A DNA stretch of 64,000 nucleotides from Mesorhizobium sp. YIM 152430 (lineage in GTDB: Bacteria; Pseudomonadota; Alphaproteobacteria; Rhizobiales; Rhizobiaceae): positions 297,442-361,441 of the forward strand of contig NZ_JARGES010000020.1 of NCBI RefSeq assembly GCF_029210365.1. The letters are read 5' to 3'. The first letter of the stretch is position 1; each line of letters begins with the position of its first letter. Of this stretch, positions 15,456-25,496 are shown one piece after another. A model generated the notes under the pieces. That model did no database searches. It was not told where the DNA came from and saw only the letters and a list, made by a program, of their open reading frames with translations. Position numbers and translations under genes: made by a program.

Positions 15456-16508
15456 ATGAAGGCCGGCCTCACAACATCCGTGGCCATGCATGTCGTGCTC
15501 ATCGGGGCGGGACTGGTCAGCCTGTCCTCGCCGCGTCCGCTTGAAAGCTCGAATTTCGAATCCTTCCCGGTCGAGATGGTGCCGCTCGCCGAAATCTCGC
15601 AGAGCGTCCAGGGCGAGCGCACCGCCCCCGTCTCCGAAACGCCTGCGCCCGAGCCGACCACCGAGGAAGCGCCGGTCGACAACGCACAGAACATCGGCGA
15701 CAACCAGGTCGACCTGCCCAATTCCGCCGCCGTGCCGGGCAACCGCCCGGTCGACACCGCATCCGCCCCGCCGCCGGCCGAAGAACCGCCCGCGCCCGAG
15801 CCCGTTCAGGAGCCGGCCCCGGCACCCGAGCCGACGCCGCCGCCTCCACCCCAGGAAGCGGAGGCCGAGCCGGAGCCCGCGCCTATCGAACAAGCGATGC
15901 CGGAACCCGCCGAGGAACCGGCCATCGCCGAGGAGCAGCCGCGCGAGTTGGTGCAGTTGCCGGCGAGCGCCCCGCGCCCGCAGGTGCGTCCGCAACCGCA
16001 GCAACAGCAGGCGACCCGTCCCGAGCCGCAGCGCGAGCCCGAACGCCCCGCGCAGCAGCAGCGACAGGCGCAGCAGTCGAGCGAGGAAAGCCAGTTCAAC
16101 GAGGACGAGATCGCCGCCCTCCTGAATCGCGACCGGGCGCAGGGCGGCGGCGCGCAGCGCTCGACCGAGCAGGCTTCGCTCGGCGGCCGCCAGACGACGG
16201 GCGCGGTGCTGTCGCAATCCGAGATCGATTCGCTGCGCAGCCAGGTCTCGCGCTGCTGGAACCCGCCGGTCGGCGCGGCCGAGGCCGAGAACATGGTCGT
16301 CTCGATCCGGTTGAAGCTCGACCCGTCCGGCGCGCTCGACGGCAATCCGGAGATCGTATCCGGTCGTGGCTCGTCGATGGCCGAACGGGCGGCGGCCGAT
16401 GCCGCGCGCCGCGCCGTGATGCGCTGCGCCCCCTTCAATGCACCGGCCGACAAGTATGAAGCCTGGGCCGACGTCCAGTTCAATTTCGACCCGAGCCAGA
16501 TGTTCTGA
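15456..16508 (+). CDS. tolA: Tol-Pal system protein TolA (TonB-like energy transducer)
   Basis: 350 residues. One N-terminal membrane helix (about 8-26) is followed by a Pro/Glu/Ala/Gln-rich extended region to about residue 215 (repeats such as PAPEP and PQQQQ) and a compact C-terminal domain with SQVSRCWNPPVGAAEAENMVVS and VMRCAPFNAP. The architecture is that of TolA, spanning the periplasm to contact TolB and Pal. In place of the helical Ala/Lys domain of enteric TolA this one is proline-rich, as usual in alphaproteobacteria. Located between tolR and tolB. Confidence 0.93.
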   Translation: MKAGLTTSVAMHVVLIGAGLVSLSSPRPLESSNFESFPVEMVPLAEISQSVQGERTAPVSETPAPEPTTEEAPVDNAQNIGDNQVDLPNSAAVPGNRPVDTASAPPPAEEPPAPEPVQEPAPAPEPTPPPPPQEAEAEPEPAPIEQAMPEPAEEPAIAEEQPRELVQLPASAPRPQVRPQPQQQQATRPEPQREPERPAQQQRQAQQSSEESQFNEDEIAALLNRDRAQGGGAQRSTEQASLGGRQTTGAVLSQSEIDSLRSQVSRCWNPPVGAAEAENMVVSIRLKLDPSGALDGNPEIVSGRGSSMAERAAADAARRAVMRCAPFNAPADKYEAWADVQFNFDPSQMF

Positions 16509-16546
16509 CCGACCCGGCCTGAAGACCGGACAAAGAGGCGAAACCG

Positions 16547-17863
16547 ATGATGAAATTCCTCAAGACATGCCTGGCCGTCGGCGCGCTCGCGCTCGGCGGC
16601 GCGCTCGTCGCCACCATGCCTGCCCGCGCCCAGCTCCAGATCGACGTGACGCAGGGCGTGGTCGAGCCGATGCCGATCGCCGTCACCGACTTCCTGTCGA
16701 GCGACGCCGTCGGCGCCGAGATCACCGGGGTCATCGAGGCCAATCTGCGCCGCTCGGGCCTGTTCGCCCCGATTTCCAAGAGCGCCTTCATCGAGCGCAT
16801 TTCCAATCCCGACGTCGCGCCGCGCTTCAACGACTGGACCGTCATCAACGCGCAGGCCCTCGTCACCGGCCGCGTCACGCAGGAGGCCGATGGGCGCCTG
16901 CGCGCCGAATATCGCCTGTGGGACACGTTCTCGGGCCAGCAGGTGGTCGGCGAGCAATATTTCGCCAACCGCCAGAACTGGCGCCGCATCGCACACATCA
17001 TCTCGGACTCGATCTACCAGAACCTGACCGGCGAAAGCGGCTATTTCGACACCCGAATCGTCTATGTCGACGAGTCCGGGCCGAAGAACCAGCGTGTCAA
17101 ACGCCTTGCCATCATGGACCAGGACGGCGCCAATCAGCGCACCCTGACCGACGGCCGCGCCATCGTCCTGACGCCGCGCTTTTCGCCGACGCGCCAGGAA
17201 ATCACCTACATGTCCTATGAGGGCGGCACGCCGCAGGTCTATCTGTTGCAGATCGAGACCGGCCAGCGCGAACTCGTCGGAAATTTCCCCGGCATGACCT
17301 TCGCGCCGCGCTTTTCGCCCGACGGCCAGCGCATCGTGATGAGCCTTTTGCGCGAGGACGGCAATTCCAACATCTACATGATGGACCTGCGCTCGCGCAC
17401 GACGACGCGCCTGACCAATTCCAACGCCATCGATACCTCGCCCACCTATTCGCCGGACGGCGCCAGGATCGCCTTCACCTCCGACCGCGGCGGTCGCCCC
17501 CACATCTACACGATGGGCGCGGACGGCTCGAACCCGACCCGCATCTCGTTCGGCGACGGCTCCTATTCGACCCCGGTCTGGTCGCCGCGCGGCGATCTCA
17601 TCGCCTTCACCAAGCAGAGCGCCGGCCAGTTCCAGATCGGCGTCATGCGCACCGATGGTTCGGGCGAGCGGATCTTGTCGACCGGGCACCTTCAGGAAGG
17701 CCCGACCTGGGCCCCGAACGGCCGCGTCATCATGTTCTTCCGCGAGGCCTCCGGCTCGGCCGGGCCGACGCTGCACTCGATCGACCTGACCGGTCGCAAT
17801 GAACAGCGCATCGCGACGCCGAATTTCGGCTCCGACCCCGCCTGGTCGCCGCTTCTGGAATAG
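16547..17863 (+). CDS. tolB: Tol-Pal periplasmic beta-propeller protein TolB
   Basis: 438 residues. A signal peptide (about 1-28, ending MPARA) is followed by the N-terminal alpha/beta domain and a C-terminal six-bladed propeller with repeated F-S-P-D-G / [12 protein letters not shown] blades (for example [15 protein letters not shown] and [14 protein letters not shown]). TolB docks on Pal and TolA in the periplasm. It starts with ATG 16547 after GAGGCG, 38 bp downstream of tolA. A 231-bp gap with no gene separates it from pal. Confidence 0.95.
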   Translation: MMKFLKTCLAVGALALGGALVATMPARAQLQIDVTQGVVEPMPIAVTDFLSSDAVGAEITGVIEANLRRSGLFAPISKSAFIERISNPDVAPRFNDWTVINAQALVTGRVTQEADGRLRAEYRLWDTFSGQQVVGEQYFANRQNWRRIAHIISDSIYQNLTGESGYFDTRIVYVDESGPKNQRVKRLAIMDQDGANQRTLTDGRAIVLTPRFSPTRQEITYMSYEGGTPQVYLLQIETGQRELVGNFPGMTFAPRFSPDGQRIVMSLLREDGNSNIYMMDLRSRTTTRLTNSNAIDTSPTYSPDGARIAFTSDRGGRPHIYTMGADGSNPTRISFGDGSYSTPVWSPRGDLIAFTKQSAGQFQIGVMRTDGSGERILSTGHLQEGPTWAPNGRVIMFFREASGSAGPTLHSIDLTGRNEQRIATPNFGSDPAWSPLLE

Positions 17864-18094
17864 TGCGGCACGCGAGCAACACATGCGCCGCGCTTTGGCC
17901 CCAATTCGCCCTAGCGTCGAAACCGGTCGATCGCCGTCCCGAATCACTTGCCGACCGGTCGTGGACAGGCGGCGGCGCAATCCGGTCCAGCCTGTCGAAA
18001 ACGAACTCGTAACCCTGCCTGTTGAGGGTCCGTTAACCCCAATGTGGTTACTGGATATTCAACGTAACCCATCTAGTGCGAAGGAGAGGCGGCC

Positions 18095-18616
18095 ATGCGC
18101 CGTATCGCAGCCATCACCCGTAGCCCCCTGATCGTCGCATTCGTTGCGGGCCTCGCGCTCGCGGGCTGCGCCAGCAAGCAGACCCCGAACAACGCGGCCG
18201 ATCTCGGCCTGGGCGCCGGCGGCGCCGGTTCGGGCATCGCGGCGACGCCCGGTTCCAGCCAGGACTTCACCGTCAATGTCGGCGACCGCATCTTCTTCGA
18301 TACGGATTCGACCGTCATCCGCGCCGACGCCCAGCAGACCCTCGCCCGCCAGGCGCAGTGGCTGAACCAGTATGGCAATTACGGCATCACCGTCGAAGGC
18401 CATGCCGACGAACGCGGAACGCGCGAATACAATCTCGCGCTCTCGGCCCGCCGCGCGGCCGCCACCCGCGACTATCTCGTCAGCCGCGGCGTCGCGGGCA
18501 ACCGCATTCGCACCATCTCCTACGGCAAGGAACGTCCGGTCGCCGTTTGCGACAACATCTCCTGCTGGTCGCAGAATCGCCGTGCCGTCACCGTGCTGGA
18601 CGGCGCCGGAAGCTGA
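18095..18616 (+). CDS. pal: peptidoglycan-associated lipoprotein Pal
   Basis: 173 residues. A lipoprotein signal ends in the lipobox LAGC with the lipidated Cys25. Residues about 55-170 are an OmpA-type peptidoglycan-binding domain with VEGHADERGTREYNLALSARRA and ISYGKERPVAVC. Pal anchors the outer membrane to the wall and is the terminal partner of TolB. AAGGAGAGG upstream is a strong ribosome site. A terminator-like hairpin follows at 18649, so cpoB may be transcribed separately. Confidence 0.96.
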   Translation: MRRIAAITRSPLIVAFVAGLALAGCASKQTPNNAADLGLGAGGAGSGIAATPGSSQDFTVNVGDRIFFDTDSTVIRADAQQTLARQAQWLNQYGNYGITVEGHADERGTREYNLALSARRAAATRDYLVSRGVAGNRIRTISYGKERPVAVCDNISCWSQNRRAVTVLDGAGS

Positions 18617-18648
18617 TCCATTTCGGCAACAGTCACGCAAAACAATCG

Positions 18649-18676
18649 AAGGCGGCCCTCGGGTCGCCTTTCTTGT
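18649..18676 (+). terminator. terminator-like hairpin after pal
   Basis: AAGGCGGCC pairs with GGTCGCCTT (one wobble) around a tight loop, followed by TTCTTGTT. It stands 33 bp after the pal stop. Confidence 0.6.
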
Positions 18677-18780
18677 TGCCGCCGAAAAACAAAATTTGGC
18701 CGAACTCCGGCGCGCTGGTAGAAGCGAATTCGGACGCGACGCAAGGTCGCGCCCGCCACCGTCATCGTCAAGCGAGAGGC

Positions 18781-19683
18781 ATGATGAAATTTGCAACCCT
18801 AATGAGCGGTGCGATCGCCCTGCCGCTTCTGTTCGCCGCCCCCGCGCTGGCCCAGACGTCGGACCAGCGCGTCCTTGCAATGGAAGACCAGCTTCGCCAG
18901 TTGAACGGCCTCGTCGAGGAACTGAACTTCCAGGTCCTCCAGATGCAGGACCAGTTGCGGCGTATGCAGGAAGACAACGAGTTCCGCTTCCAGGAACTGG
19001 AAGGCGGCGGCGGCACCGGATCGAGGAGCGGCGCATCGTCCAACGACCAGGGCAACAACACCCTGATGCCGCCCGCGACCACCGATACGGCGGACGCCGA
19101 ATCGCACGGCACGATCCAGCCGCCGGTCGCCGGCGGCTCGAGCGAGACCCTCGGTGCGCCGCCGCGCGAGCTTGGCTCGATCACCTTCGACGCGCAGGGC
19201 AATCCGGTCGGCGCGGGCGTCGCGCAACCGGTCGCCCCCCAGCCCGGCATTGCCGGTGCGCCTTCCGACGGCACCACCGTCGCGGCTTTGCCGGCGGCCG
19301 GCGACGCCGGCCAGCTCTACCGCAATTCCTACGAATTCATCCTGTCGGGCGACTACGCGACCGCGGAGGCCGGCTTTCGCGACATGATCGCGCGCTACCC
19401 CGAAAACGAGCAGATCCCGGACGCCCAGTTCTGGCTCGGCGAAGCTCTGCTCGGCCAGGAAAAATACCGTGACGCGGCCGAGACCTTCCTTGCCGCAAGC
19501 CGCGATCACCCCCAGTCGCGCCGCGCGCCCGAAATGCTCTTCAAGCTCGGCGTCTCGCTCGCCGCGCTCAACCAGCGCGAGGTCGCCTGCGCCACCTTCA
19601 ACGAAGTCGGCCAGCGCTACCCGCAAATGTCCGAAGCGCTGAAAGAGCGCGTCGAGCAGGAAAAGCAGCTCACTTCCTGCTGA
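18781..19683 (+). CDS. cpoB: cell division coordinator CpoB (YbgF), Tol-Pal-associated
   Basis: 300 residues from ATG 18781. A signal peptide ends at about residue 24 (APALA-Q). A short coiled coil follows (residues 30-75, MEDQLRQLNGLVEELNFQ), then a low-complexity linker and a C-terminal TPR unit about 175-285 (LYRNSYEFILSGDYATAEAGF, then QFWLGEALLGQEKYRDAAETF). CpoB links PBP1B activity and the Tol machine during division. The gene follows pal as in other proteobacteria; tilS starts 14 bp after its stop. Confidence 0.92.
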   Translation: MMKFATLMSGAIALPLLFAAPALAQTSDQRVLAMEDQLRQLNGLVEELNFQVLQMQDQLRRMQEDNEFRFQELEGGGGTGSRSGASSNDQGNNTLMPPATTDTADAESHGTIQPPVAGGSSETLGAPPRELGSITFDAQGNPVGAGVAQPVAPQPGIAGAPSDGTTVAALPAAGDAGQLYRNSYEFILSGDYATAEAGFRDMIARYPENEQIPDAQFWLGEALLGQEKYRDAAETFLAASRDHPQSRRAPEMLFKLGVSLAALNQREVACATFNEVGQRYPQMSEALKERVEQEKQLTSC

Positions 19684-19697
19684 ACGGCCCGGCTTTG

Positions 19698-20993
19698 ATG
19701 CCGCTCGACCCGGACGCCCTCTTCGCGCCCCTCGACCTGCGCGACCGGACGACCATCCTCGTCGCTATTTCCGGCGGCAGCGATTCCACCGCCCTCCTCC
19801 ACCTGTTCAAGACCTTCGCAGCCCGCCGCGCCGTCGCTTTTCGCATCGTGGCGGCGACAGTCGACCATGGATTGCGCGCGGCCTCCGCCGGCGAAGCACA
19901 GACCGTCGCGCAGTTCTGCGCCGGCCTTGGCATCGAACATGTCACCCTGCGCTGGCAGGGCGAAAAACCCGCGACCGGCGTCCAGGCTGCCGCCCGCCTT
20001 GCCCGCTATCGCCTGCTGGACGAGGCGGCGCGGCAAGCCGGCACCGACATCGTCCTCCTCGGCCACACGGCCGACGACCAGTCCGAGACCGTCACGATGC
20101 GGCAGGCGCGTGGCCCGAGCACGACCGGCCGCCGCGGCGATGCCGGCATGGCCCCGGCAATGCTCCTTGGCGACCGGACCTGGTTCGTCCGCCCGCTTCT
20201 GGGCCTGTCCCGCGCGACCCTGCGCGATCATCTCCAAAAGGCCGGCATCGGCTGGATCGACGACCCGACCAACCGCGACCGCACATTTGAGCGCGTGCGG
20301 ACCCGCGAAACAAGCCCGCACGCGACGCCCGACCCCGCCGGGCGTCTTGCCGACAGCGTCCGCGCCGCCGCGCTGATCGCCGCGCTCGCCACCCGACCCT
20401 CGCCGGGCCTCATCCGTGTCGATCCCGACCTCTTCGGGCATGATGGCGGCCTTACCGCCCTGCGCTTGCTGCTCGCCGTCACGGGCGGCACGGAGCACCT
20501 TCCCGATGCGGCCCGCTCGAAAGCGCTGATCGCCGCGCTTGGAGAGCGGAAAACGCGCGCCACATTGTCGCGCACGGTGGTCGACAAGCGTCACGGCGCC
20601 GTCTGGCTCCATCGTGAAAATCGCGGCCTTCCCGCGCCCGACCGGCCCGCTTTGGGCGCGATCTGGGATGGCCGGTTTCGCGTCGTCGCGCCGCTCGGCG
20701 ATGGCCTGAAGATCGCCATGACGGGCGCAAATGCCCGCGACCTGGCAGGCGCCGTCCCGCCCGGAGCCAGCCAAGCCCTTGTTCTCGCTGCACTCACGGC
20801 CGAGCCGGCCTGCCGGCGAGGCGAGGTTTTCGTCGGTCCGGCCACGCCATCGCCGCTGAGCCCCGTCCTCGCGCCCTGGCGCCTTTTCCTGCCCGCCTTC
20901 GACCTTGCCCCTGCGGCAGCCCTGCGCCGCCTCCTCGGCCTGTCCGATCTGCCGCCATCGCCATGGCGCGACCACATTTGCCGCCGACCTTAA
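19698..20993 (+). CDS. tilS: tRNA(Ile)-lysidine synthetase TilS
   Basis: 431 residues from ATG 19698 (a TTG at 19695 is the codon before it). The N-type ATP pyrophosphatase P-loop SGGSDST is at residues 25-31, with VDHGLRAAS, QAAARLARYRLL and LLGHTADDQSETV following. The enzyme adds lysine to C34 of the CAU anticodon of tRNA-Ile, changing decoding from Met to Ile; it is essential. Downstream of cpoB with only 14 bp between, so probably co-transcribed. The C-terminal half is less conserved, as is common in the family. Confidence 0.93.
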   Translation: MPLDPDALFAPLDLRDRTTILVAISGGSDSTALLHLFKTFAARRAVAFRIVAATVDHGLRAASAGEAQTVAQFCAGLGIEHVTLRWQGEKPATGVQAAARLARYRLLDEAARQAGTDIVLLGHTADDQSETVTMRQARGPSTTGRRGDAGMAPAMLLGDRTWFVRPLLGLSRATLRDHLQKAGIGWIDDPTNRDRTFERVRTRETSPHATPDPAGRLADSVRAAALIAALATRPSPGLIRVDPDLFGHDGGLTALRLLLAVTGGTEHLPDAARSKALIAALGERKTRATLSRTVVDKRHGAVWLHRENRGLPAPDRPALGAIWDGRFRVVAPLGDGLKIAMTGANARDLAGAVPPGASQALVLAALTAEPACRRGEVFVGPATPSPLSPVLAPWRLFLPAFDLAPAAALRRLLGLSDLPPSPWRDHICRRP

Positions 20994-21012
20994 CCTCGCT
21001 GAAGGGCTGCGC

Positions 21013-21041
21013 TTGGCAAGGGTTCGTGAGCTTCCTATGTT
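21013..21041 (+). promoter_or_regulatory. sigma-70-type promoter of ftsH
   Basis: TTGGCA (21013-21018, five of six -35 bases), a 17-bp spacer and TATGTT (21036-21041, four of six -10 bases), 60 bp before the ftsH start. I saw no clear heat-shock sigma-32 motif. Confidence 0.55.
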
Positions 21042-21101
21042 AGCGGCAAGATCTAGGCTTGGACCTTTGCCCGCGACCGGCGGGCACGAACGGGATGGAC
21101 G

Positions 21102-23036
21102 ATGAATCCGAATTATCGCAACCTCGCGCTCTGGGCGGTGATCGCCGTCCTCCTGATCGCGCTTTTCAATCTGTTCCAGGCGCCCCAGCAGCGCGGCGCC
21201 GCGCGCGAGGTGCCCTATTCGGAATTCATCCAGGAAGTGGATAGCGGCCGCGTCCAGTCGGTCACCATCACCGGCAACCGCATCACCGGCACCTATGGCG
21301 ACTCATCGCAGGGCTTCCAGACCTATGCGCCGAACGAGGCCAACCTCGTCCAGCGCCTCGAAGAGCGCGGCGTGACGATCAACGCCCGCCCCGAGGCCGA
21401 TGGTTCGAACTCGATCTTCGGCTATCTGCTCTCCTGGCTGCCGATGATCCTGATTCTCGGCGTCTGGATCTTCTTCATGCGCCAGATGCAGTCCGGCTCC
21501 GGCCGCGCCATGGGCTTCGGCAAGTCCAAGGCCAAGCTTCTGACCGAGGCGCATGGCCGCGTCACCTTCGCCGACGTCGCCGGCGTCGACGAGGCCAAGC
21601 AGGATCTCGAGGAAATCGTCGAGTTCCTGCGCGATCCGCAGAAGTTCCAGCGTCTCGGCGGCAAGATCCCGCGCGGCGTCCTTCTCGTCGGCCCTCCCGG
21701 CACCGGCAAGACGCTGACCGCGCGCGCCGTCGCCGGCGAAGCCAACGTGCCCTTCTTCACCATTTCGGGCTCCGACTTCGTCGAGATGTTCGTCGGCGTG
21801 GGTGCTTCCCGCGTGCGCGACATGTTCGAGCAGGCCAAGAAGAACGCGCCCTGCATCATCTTCATCGACGAGATCGACGCGGTCGGCCGTCATCGCGGCG
21901 CCGGCCTCGGCGGCGGCAATGACGAGCGCGAGCAGACGCTGAACCAGCTTCTCGTCGAGATGGACGGCTTCGAGGCCAATGAGGGCGTCATCCTGATCGC
22001 CGCGACCAACCGCCCCGACGTTCTCGACCCCGCGCTCCTGCGTCCGGGCCGCTTCGACCGCCAGGTCGTCGTCCCCAATCCGGACGTCTCGGGCCGCGAG
22101 AAGATTTTGAAGGTCCACGTCCGCAACGTGCCGCTGGCGCCGAATGTCGACCTCAAGGTGCTCGCGCGCGGCACCCCCGGCTTTTCGGGCGCCGATCTCG
22201 CCAATCTCGTCAACGAGGCGGCGCTGATGGCCGCGCGGCGCAACAAGCGCCTCGTCACCATGCAGGAATTCGAGGACGCCAAGGACAAGATCATGATGGG
22301 CGCGGAGCGCCGCTCCAATGCCATGACGCAGGCCGAGAAGGAACTGACCGCCTATCACGAGGCCGGCCACGCCATCACTGCGCTGCACGTCCCCTCGTCC
22401 GATCCGCTGCACAAGGCGACCATCATCCCGCGCGGCCGCGCGCTTGGCATGGTCATGCAGTTGCCCGAGGGCGACCGCTATTCCATGAGCTACAAATACA
22501 TGATCTCGCGCCTCATCATCATGATGGGCGGCCGCGTCGCCGAAGAGATCAAGTTCGGCAAGGAGAACATCACCTCCGGTGCTTCCTCCGACATCGACCA
22601 GGCGACCAAGCTCGCCCGCGCGATGGTCACGCGCTGGGGCTTTTCCGACAAGCTCGGCCAGGTCGCCTATGGCGAAAACCAGGAAGAGGTATTCCTTGGC
22701 CATTCGGTCGCGCGCCAGCAGAACATCTCGGAAGAAACCTCGCAGATCATCGACGCCGAGGTGCGCCGCCTGATCGACGAGGCGTATACCGAAGCCCGCC
22801 GCATCCTGACCGACCATCGCGACGAATGGCTGGCCATCGCCGAAGGGTTGCTCGAATACGAGACGCTGTCGGGCGACGAGATCAAGCAGTTGATCAAGGG
22901 CCAGAAGCCCGCCCGCGACATGGGCGACGACACCCCGCCCACGCGCGGCTCGACCGTGCCCAAGGCCGGAGGCCGCAAGGAAGACAAGAAGGGCGGCGAG
23001 GAGCCCGGCGGGCTGGAGCCGCAGCCGCAAAGCTAG
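21102..23036 (+). CDS. ftsH: ATP-dependent zinc metalloprotease FtsH
   Basis: 644 residues. Two membrane helices (about 7-26 and 107-127) flank the periplasmic domain. The AAA module has Walker A GPPGTGKT at 197-204, Walker B IIFIDEID at about 252-259 and the second-region-of-homology [20 protein letters not shown]. The zinc protease motif HEAGH is at 419-423. FtsH degrades misfolded membrane proteins and regulators such as sigma-32 and LpxC. The last 40 residues are charged and low-complexity. It has its own promoter and a strong terminator directly after the stop. Confidence 0.97.
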   Translation: MNPNYRNLALWAVIAVLLIALFNLFQAPQQRGAAREVPYSEFIQEVDSGRVQSVTITGNRITGTYGDSSQGFQTYAPNEANLVQRLEERGVTINARPEADGSNSIFGYLLSWLPMILILGVWIFFMRQMQSGSGRAMGFGKSKAKLLTEAHGRVTFADVAGVDEAKQDLEEIVEFLRDPQKFQRLGGKIPRGVLLVGPPGTGKTLTARAVAGEANVPFFTISGSDFVEMFVGVGASRVRDMFEQAKKNAPCIIFIDEIDAVGRHRGAGLGGGNDEREQTLNQLLVEMDGFEANEGVILIAATNRPDVLDPALLRPGRFDRQVVVPNPDVSGREKILKVHVRNVPLAPNVDLKVLARGTPGFSGADLANLVNEAALMAARRNKRLVTMQEFEDAKDKIMMGAERRSNAMTQAEKELTAYHEAGHAITALHVPSSDPLHKATIIPRGRALGMVMQLPEGDRYSMSYKYMISRLIIMMGGRVAEEIKFGKENITSGASSDIDQATKLARAMVTRWGFSDKLGQVAYGENQEEVFLGHSVARQQNISEETSQIIDAEVRRLIDEAYTEARRILTDHRDEWLAIAEGLLEYETLSGDEIKQLIKGQKPARDMGDDTPPTRGSTVPKAGGRKEDKKGGEEPGGLEPQPQS

Positions 23037-23053
23037 ATCGAGGACGCATCTTC

Positions 23054-23081
23054 AAGGCCGGGCCGGACGCCCGGCCTTTTT
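23054..23081 (+). terminator. intrinsic terminator of ftsH
   Basis: AAGGCCGGGC and GCCCGGCCTT pair perfectly around CGGAC and are followed by a T-run. It starts 18 bp after the ftsH stop. Confidence 0.93.
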
Positions 23082-23142
23082 GCATGGTGAAAAGATGCGC
23101 GGACGGCTTGACCCGAAGGAAAGCATCCGTCGCTATTCGCGC

Positions 23143-24399
23143 ATGGAAAAATCTTCGAACGGAAAGCTGATCGCGATCGTCGGCGCGGGCATCGTCGGCG
23201 TGTCGACGGCCATCTGGCTGCAACGCGCCGGGCATGATGTCATCCTCGTCGACCGGGCCGGGCCGGGCGAAGGCACCAGCTACGGCAATGGCGGCGTACT
23301 GGCCTCGGCCGCCATCGTCCCGGTCACCGTTCCCGGCCTTTTGAGGAAGGCGCCGGGGATGCTGTTCAGCCGCGATCAGCCGCTCTTCCTCAAATGGTCC
23401 TATCTGCCACGCCTTGCGCCCTGGCTGCGACGCTACCTCACCCATGCCACCGCCGACGAGGCGCGCCGCATCGCCGCCGCCCTCCACCCGATCATCGGCG
23501 ACAGCCTCGCCGACCATCAGGCGCTCTCCGCCGGCACAAGAGCCGCCAGATGGCTGGTCCCGTCCGACTATGTGTTTCTCTACCGCGACCGAGCCGCCTT
23601 CGCCGCCGACGCTTTCGGCTGGTCGATCCGCCGGGACCACGGCTTCGAATGGGACGAGTTCGAAGACGACGCCCTGCGCGCCTACGACCCCGTCTTCTCC
23701 GCCGAAAACGGCTTTGCCATCCGCCTGAAGAATCATGGCCGCATCGCCGATCCCGGTCGCTATGTGAAGGACCTCGCCGACCACGCGCAGATGAACGGGG
23801 CAAGGATCTTCAAGGCGAATGTCGACGATTTCGTCATCGCGGACGGCCGCGTCATCGGCCTTCGCGCCGGCGGCGAGACGATTGCCTGCTCCGGCGTCGT
23901 GCTGACCGCCGGCGTCTGGTCGAAGGCGCTCGCCGCCAAGCTCGGCGTCGAGGTGCCGCTGGAAAGCGAGCGCGGCTATCATCTGGAACTGTGGGAGCCG
24001 AGCGCCATGCCGCGCTCGCCGGCGATGATCGCGGCAGCGAAATTCGTCGTCACGCCGATGGAAAATCGCCTTCGCCTTGCCGGCATCGTCGAGTTCGGCG
24101 GCCTCGACGCGCCGCCCTCGCGCGCGCCCTTCGACCTCCTGATGCGCAACATCCGCGCCGCGATCCCCGACCTGACGTGGAAAGACACGAAGGAATGGAT
24201 GGGCCATCGCCCGGCACCGTCGGATTCAATTCCGCTGATCGGGCCGGCGCCGAAAGTGGCCGGCGCATGGCTCGGCTTCGGCCACCATCATGTCGGCCTG
24301 ACCGGCGGGCCGAAGACCGGCCGATTGCTTGCGCAGCTTATTTCTGGCGCCAGGCCGAATATTGACCTTGCGCCCTACGCCCCCGCGCGCTTTGATTGA
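23143..24399 (+). CDS. FAD-dependent D-amino-acid dehydrogenase-like oxidase (DadA family)
   Basis: 418 residues from ATG 23143; an in-frame ATG at 23080 falls in the ftsH terminator and is rejected. The FAD-binding AIVGAGIVGVSTAIWLQ motif is at residues 11-27. The C-terminus has the DAO-family GHRPAPSDSIPLIGPAP and GFGHHHVGLTGGPKTG. The family oxidises D-amino acids or N-alkyl/cyclic amino acids such as D-hydroxyproline; the substrate is not decided by the sequence. It precedes a TRAP transporter on the same strand by 54 bp, suggesting that the imported compound is its substrate. Confidence 0.85.
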   Translation: MEKSSNGKLIAIVGAGIVGVSTAIWLQRAGHDVILVDRAGPGEGTSYGNGGVLASAAIVPVTVPGLLRKAPGMLFSRDQPLFLKWSYLPRLAPWLRRYLTHATADEARRIAAALHPIIGDSLADHQALSAGTRAARWLVPSDYVFLYRDRAAFAADAFGWSIRRDHGFEWDEFEDDALRAYDPVFSAENGFAIRLKNHGRIADPGRYVKDLADHAQMNGARIFKANVDDFVIADGRVIGLRAGGETIACSGVVLTAGVWSKALAAKLGVEVPLESERGYHLELWEPSAMPRSPAMIAAAKFVVTPMENRLRLAGIVEFGGLDAPPSRAPFDLLMRNIRAAIPDLTWKDTKEWMGHRPAPSDSIPLIGPAPKVAGAWLGFGHHHVGLTGGPKTGRLLAQLISGARPNIDLAPYAPARFD

Positions 24400-24453
24400 A
24401 GCTTGAAATTTCTCGCAGAAGAAAACCTGAGAACGCAGGAAGAGGGTCGAACC

Positions 24454-25428
24454 ATGAACAAGCTTGCAACCATGATGGCCTCAACCGCCATCGCATCCCT
24501 GACGGCCGGCGCCGCCTTTGCCGAAAAGTGGGACATGCCGCTCGCCTATCCGGCGACGAACTTCCATTCCGAAAACGCGGCCGTCTTCGCGCAATGCGTC
24601 ACCGACGCCACCGGCGGCGAGCTTGAGATCGTCACCCATCCGAACGGCGCGCTCTTTGCCGGCAACGACATCAAGCGCGCGATCCAGACCGGCCAGGCGC
24701 CGATCGGCGAACGGTTGATCTCGGCCCACGCCAACGAAAACCCGCTCTTCGGCGTCGATTCCATTCCCTTCCTGGCCACCTCCTTCGACGATTCGCATGA
24801 ATTGTGGGATGCGGCCTCCGAGGAAATGGTGCGCGTGCTCGACGATCAGAACCTCGTCTATCTTTACGCCGTCGCCTGGCCCCCGCAGGGTCTTTACACC
24901 AGGAAGGAGATCAATTCGGCAGCCGATCTCCAGGGCATCAAGTTCCGCGCCTACAACGCGGCCACCGCGCGCATCGCCGAGCTTGCAGGCATGGCGCCGG
25001 TTCAGATCGAGGCTGCCGAACTCAGCCAGGCGCTGGCGACGGGCGTCGTCGAAAGCTTCATCTCCTCGGGATCGACCGGCGTCGATTCGAAGGTCTGGGA
25101 AAGCCTGACACACTTCTATGACGTCCAGGCATGGCTGCCGCGCAATGTCGTCTTCGCCAACAAGGATGCCGTCGAGGCGCTGGAAGAGGAAAGCCGCAAC
25201 GCGCTGATGAGCTGCGCCGCCGAGGCCGGCGAGGCCGGCAACGCCAAGGCCGAGGAACTGACCGCAGGCTATCTGGAAACGCTGGCCGAAAACGGCATGA
25301 CGGTCGCCGAGCCTTCCGAGGAACTGCGCGCCGAACTCGCCGCCTTTGGGGAAACCATGACGACCGAGTGGGTCGAAAGCGCCGGCGAGGCCGGGGCTGC
25401 GATCGTCGAAGTCTATCGCGCCGAATAG
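24454..25428 (+). CDS. TRAP transporter solute-binding protein (DctP type)
   Basis: 324 residues from ATG 24454, with an AGAGGG ribosome site. Signal peptide 1-23 (ending AGAAFA), then a DctP fold. LQGIKFRAYNAATARIAELAG is the family signature with the Arg that normally grips a carboxylate (about residue 165). It therefore probably binds an organic acid or amino acid in the periplasm and passes it to the DctQ/DctM subunits encoded next. A stem-loop in the 68-bp gap to dctQ may favour higher expression of this subunit. Confidence 0.9.
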   Translation: MNKLATMMASTAIASLTAGAAFAEKWDMPLAYPATNFHSENAAVFAQCVTDATGGELEIVTHPNGALFAGNDIKRAIQTGQAPIGERLISAHANENPLFGVDSIPFLATSFDDSHELWDAASEEMVRVLDDQNLVYLYAVAWPPQGLYTRKEINSAADLQGIKFRAYNAATARIAELAGMAPVQIEAAELSQALATGVVESFISSGSTGVDSKVWESLTHFYDVQAWLPRNVVFANKDAVEALEEESRNALMSCAAEAGEAGNAKAEELTAGYLETLAENGMTVAEPSEELRAELAAFGETMTTEWVESAGEAGAAIVEVYRAE

Positions 25429-25441
25429 CGGCACCACGAAC

Positions 25442-25468
25442 GAGGATCCGGCAAATGGCCGGGTCCTC
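25442..25468 (+). promoter_or_regulatory. stem-loop between dctP-type and dctQ-type genes
   Basis: GAGGATCCGGC pairs with GCCGGGTCCTC (one wobble) around a small A/T-containing loop, with no T-run. Such hairpins protect the upstream mRNA and lower expression of downstream membrane subunits in many transporter operons; that role here is inferred. Confidence 0.5.
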
Positions 25469-25496
25469 ATCCATTTCCGGCAATGCGGAGCAGGAC

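Noticed and set aside
17864..18094. Possible promoter elements or a small gene between tolB and pal
   Set aside because: Some inverted repeats (ACCGGTCG...CGACCGGT) and a weak TTGAGG/TGGTTA pair are visible, but no convincing promoter, RNA or ORF.
18095..18616. A separate membrane-anchored OmpA virulence factor
   Set aside because: Lipobox, length and position after tolB identify it as Pal.
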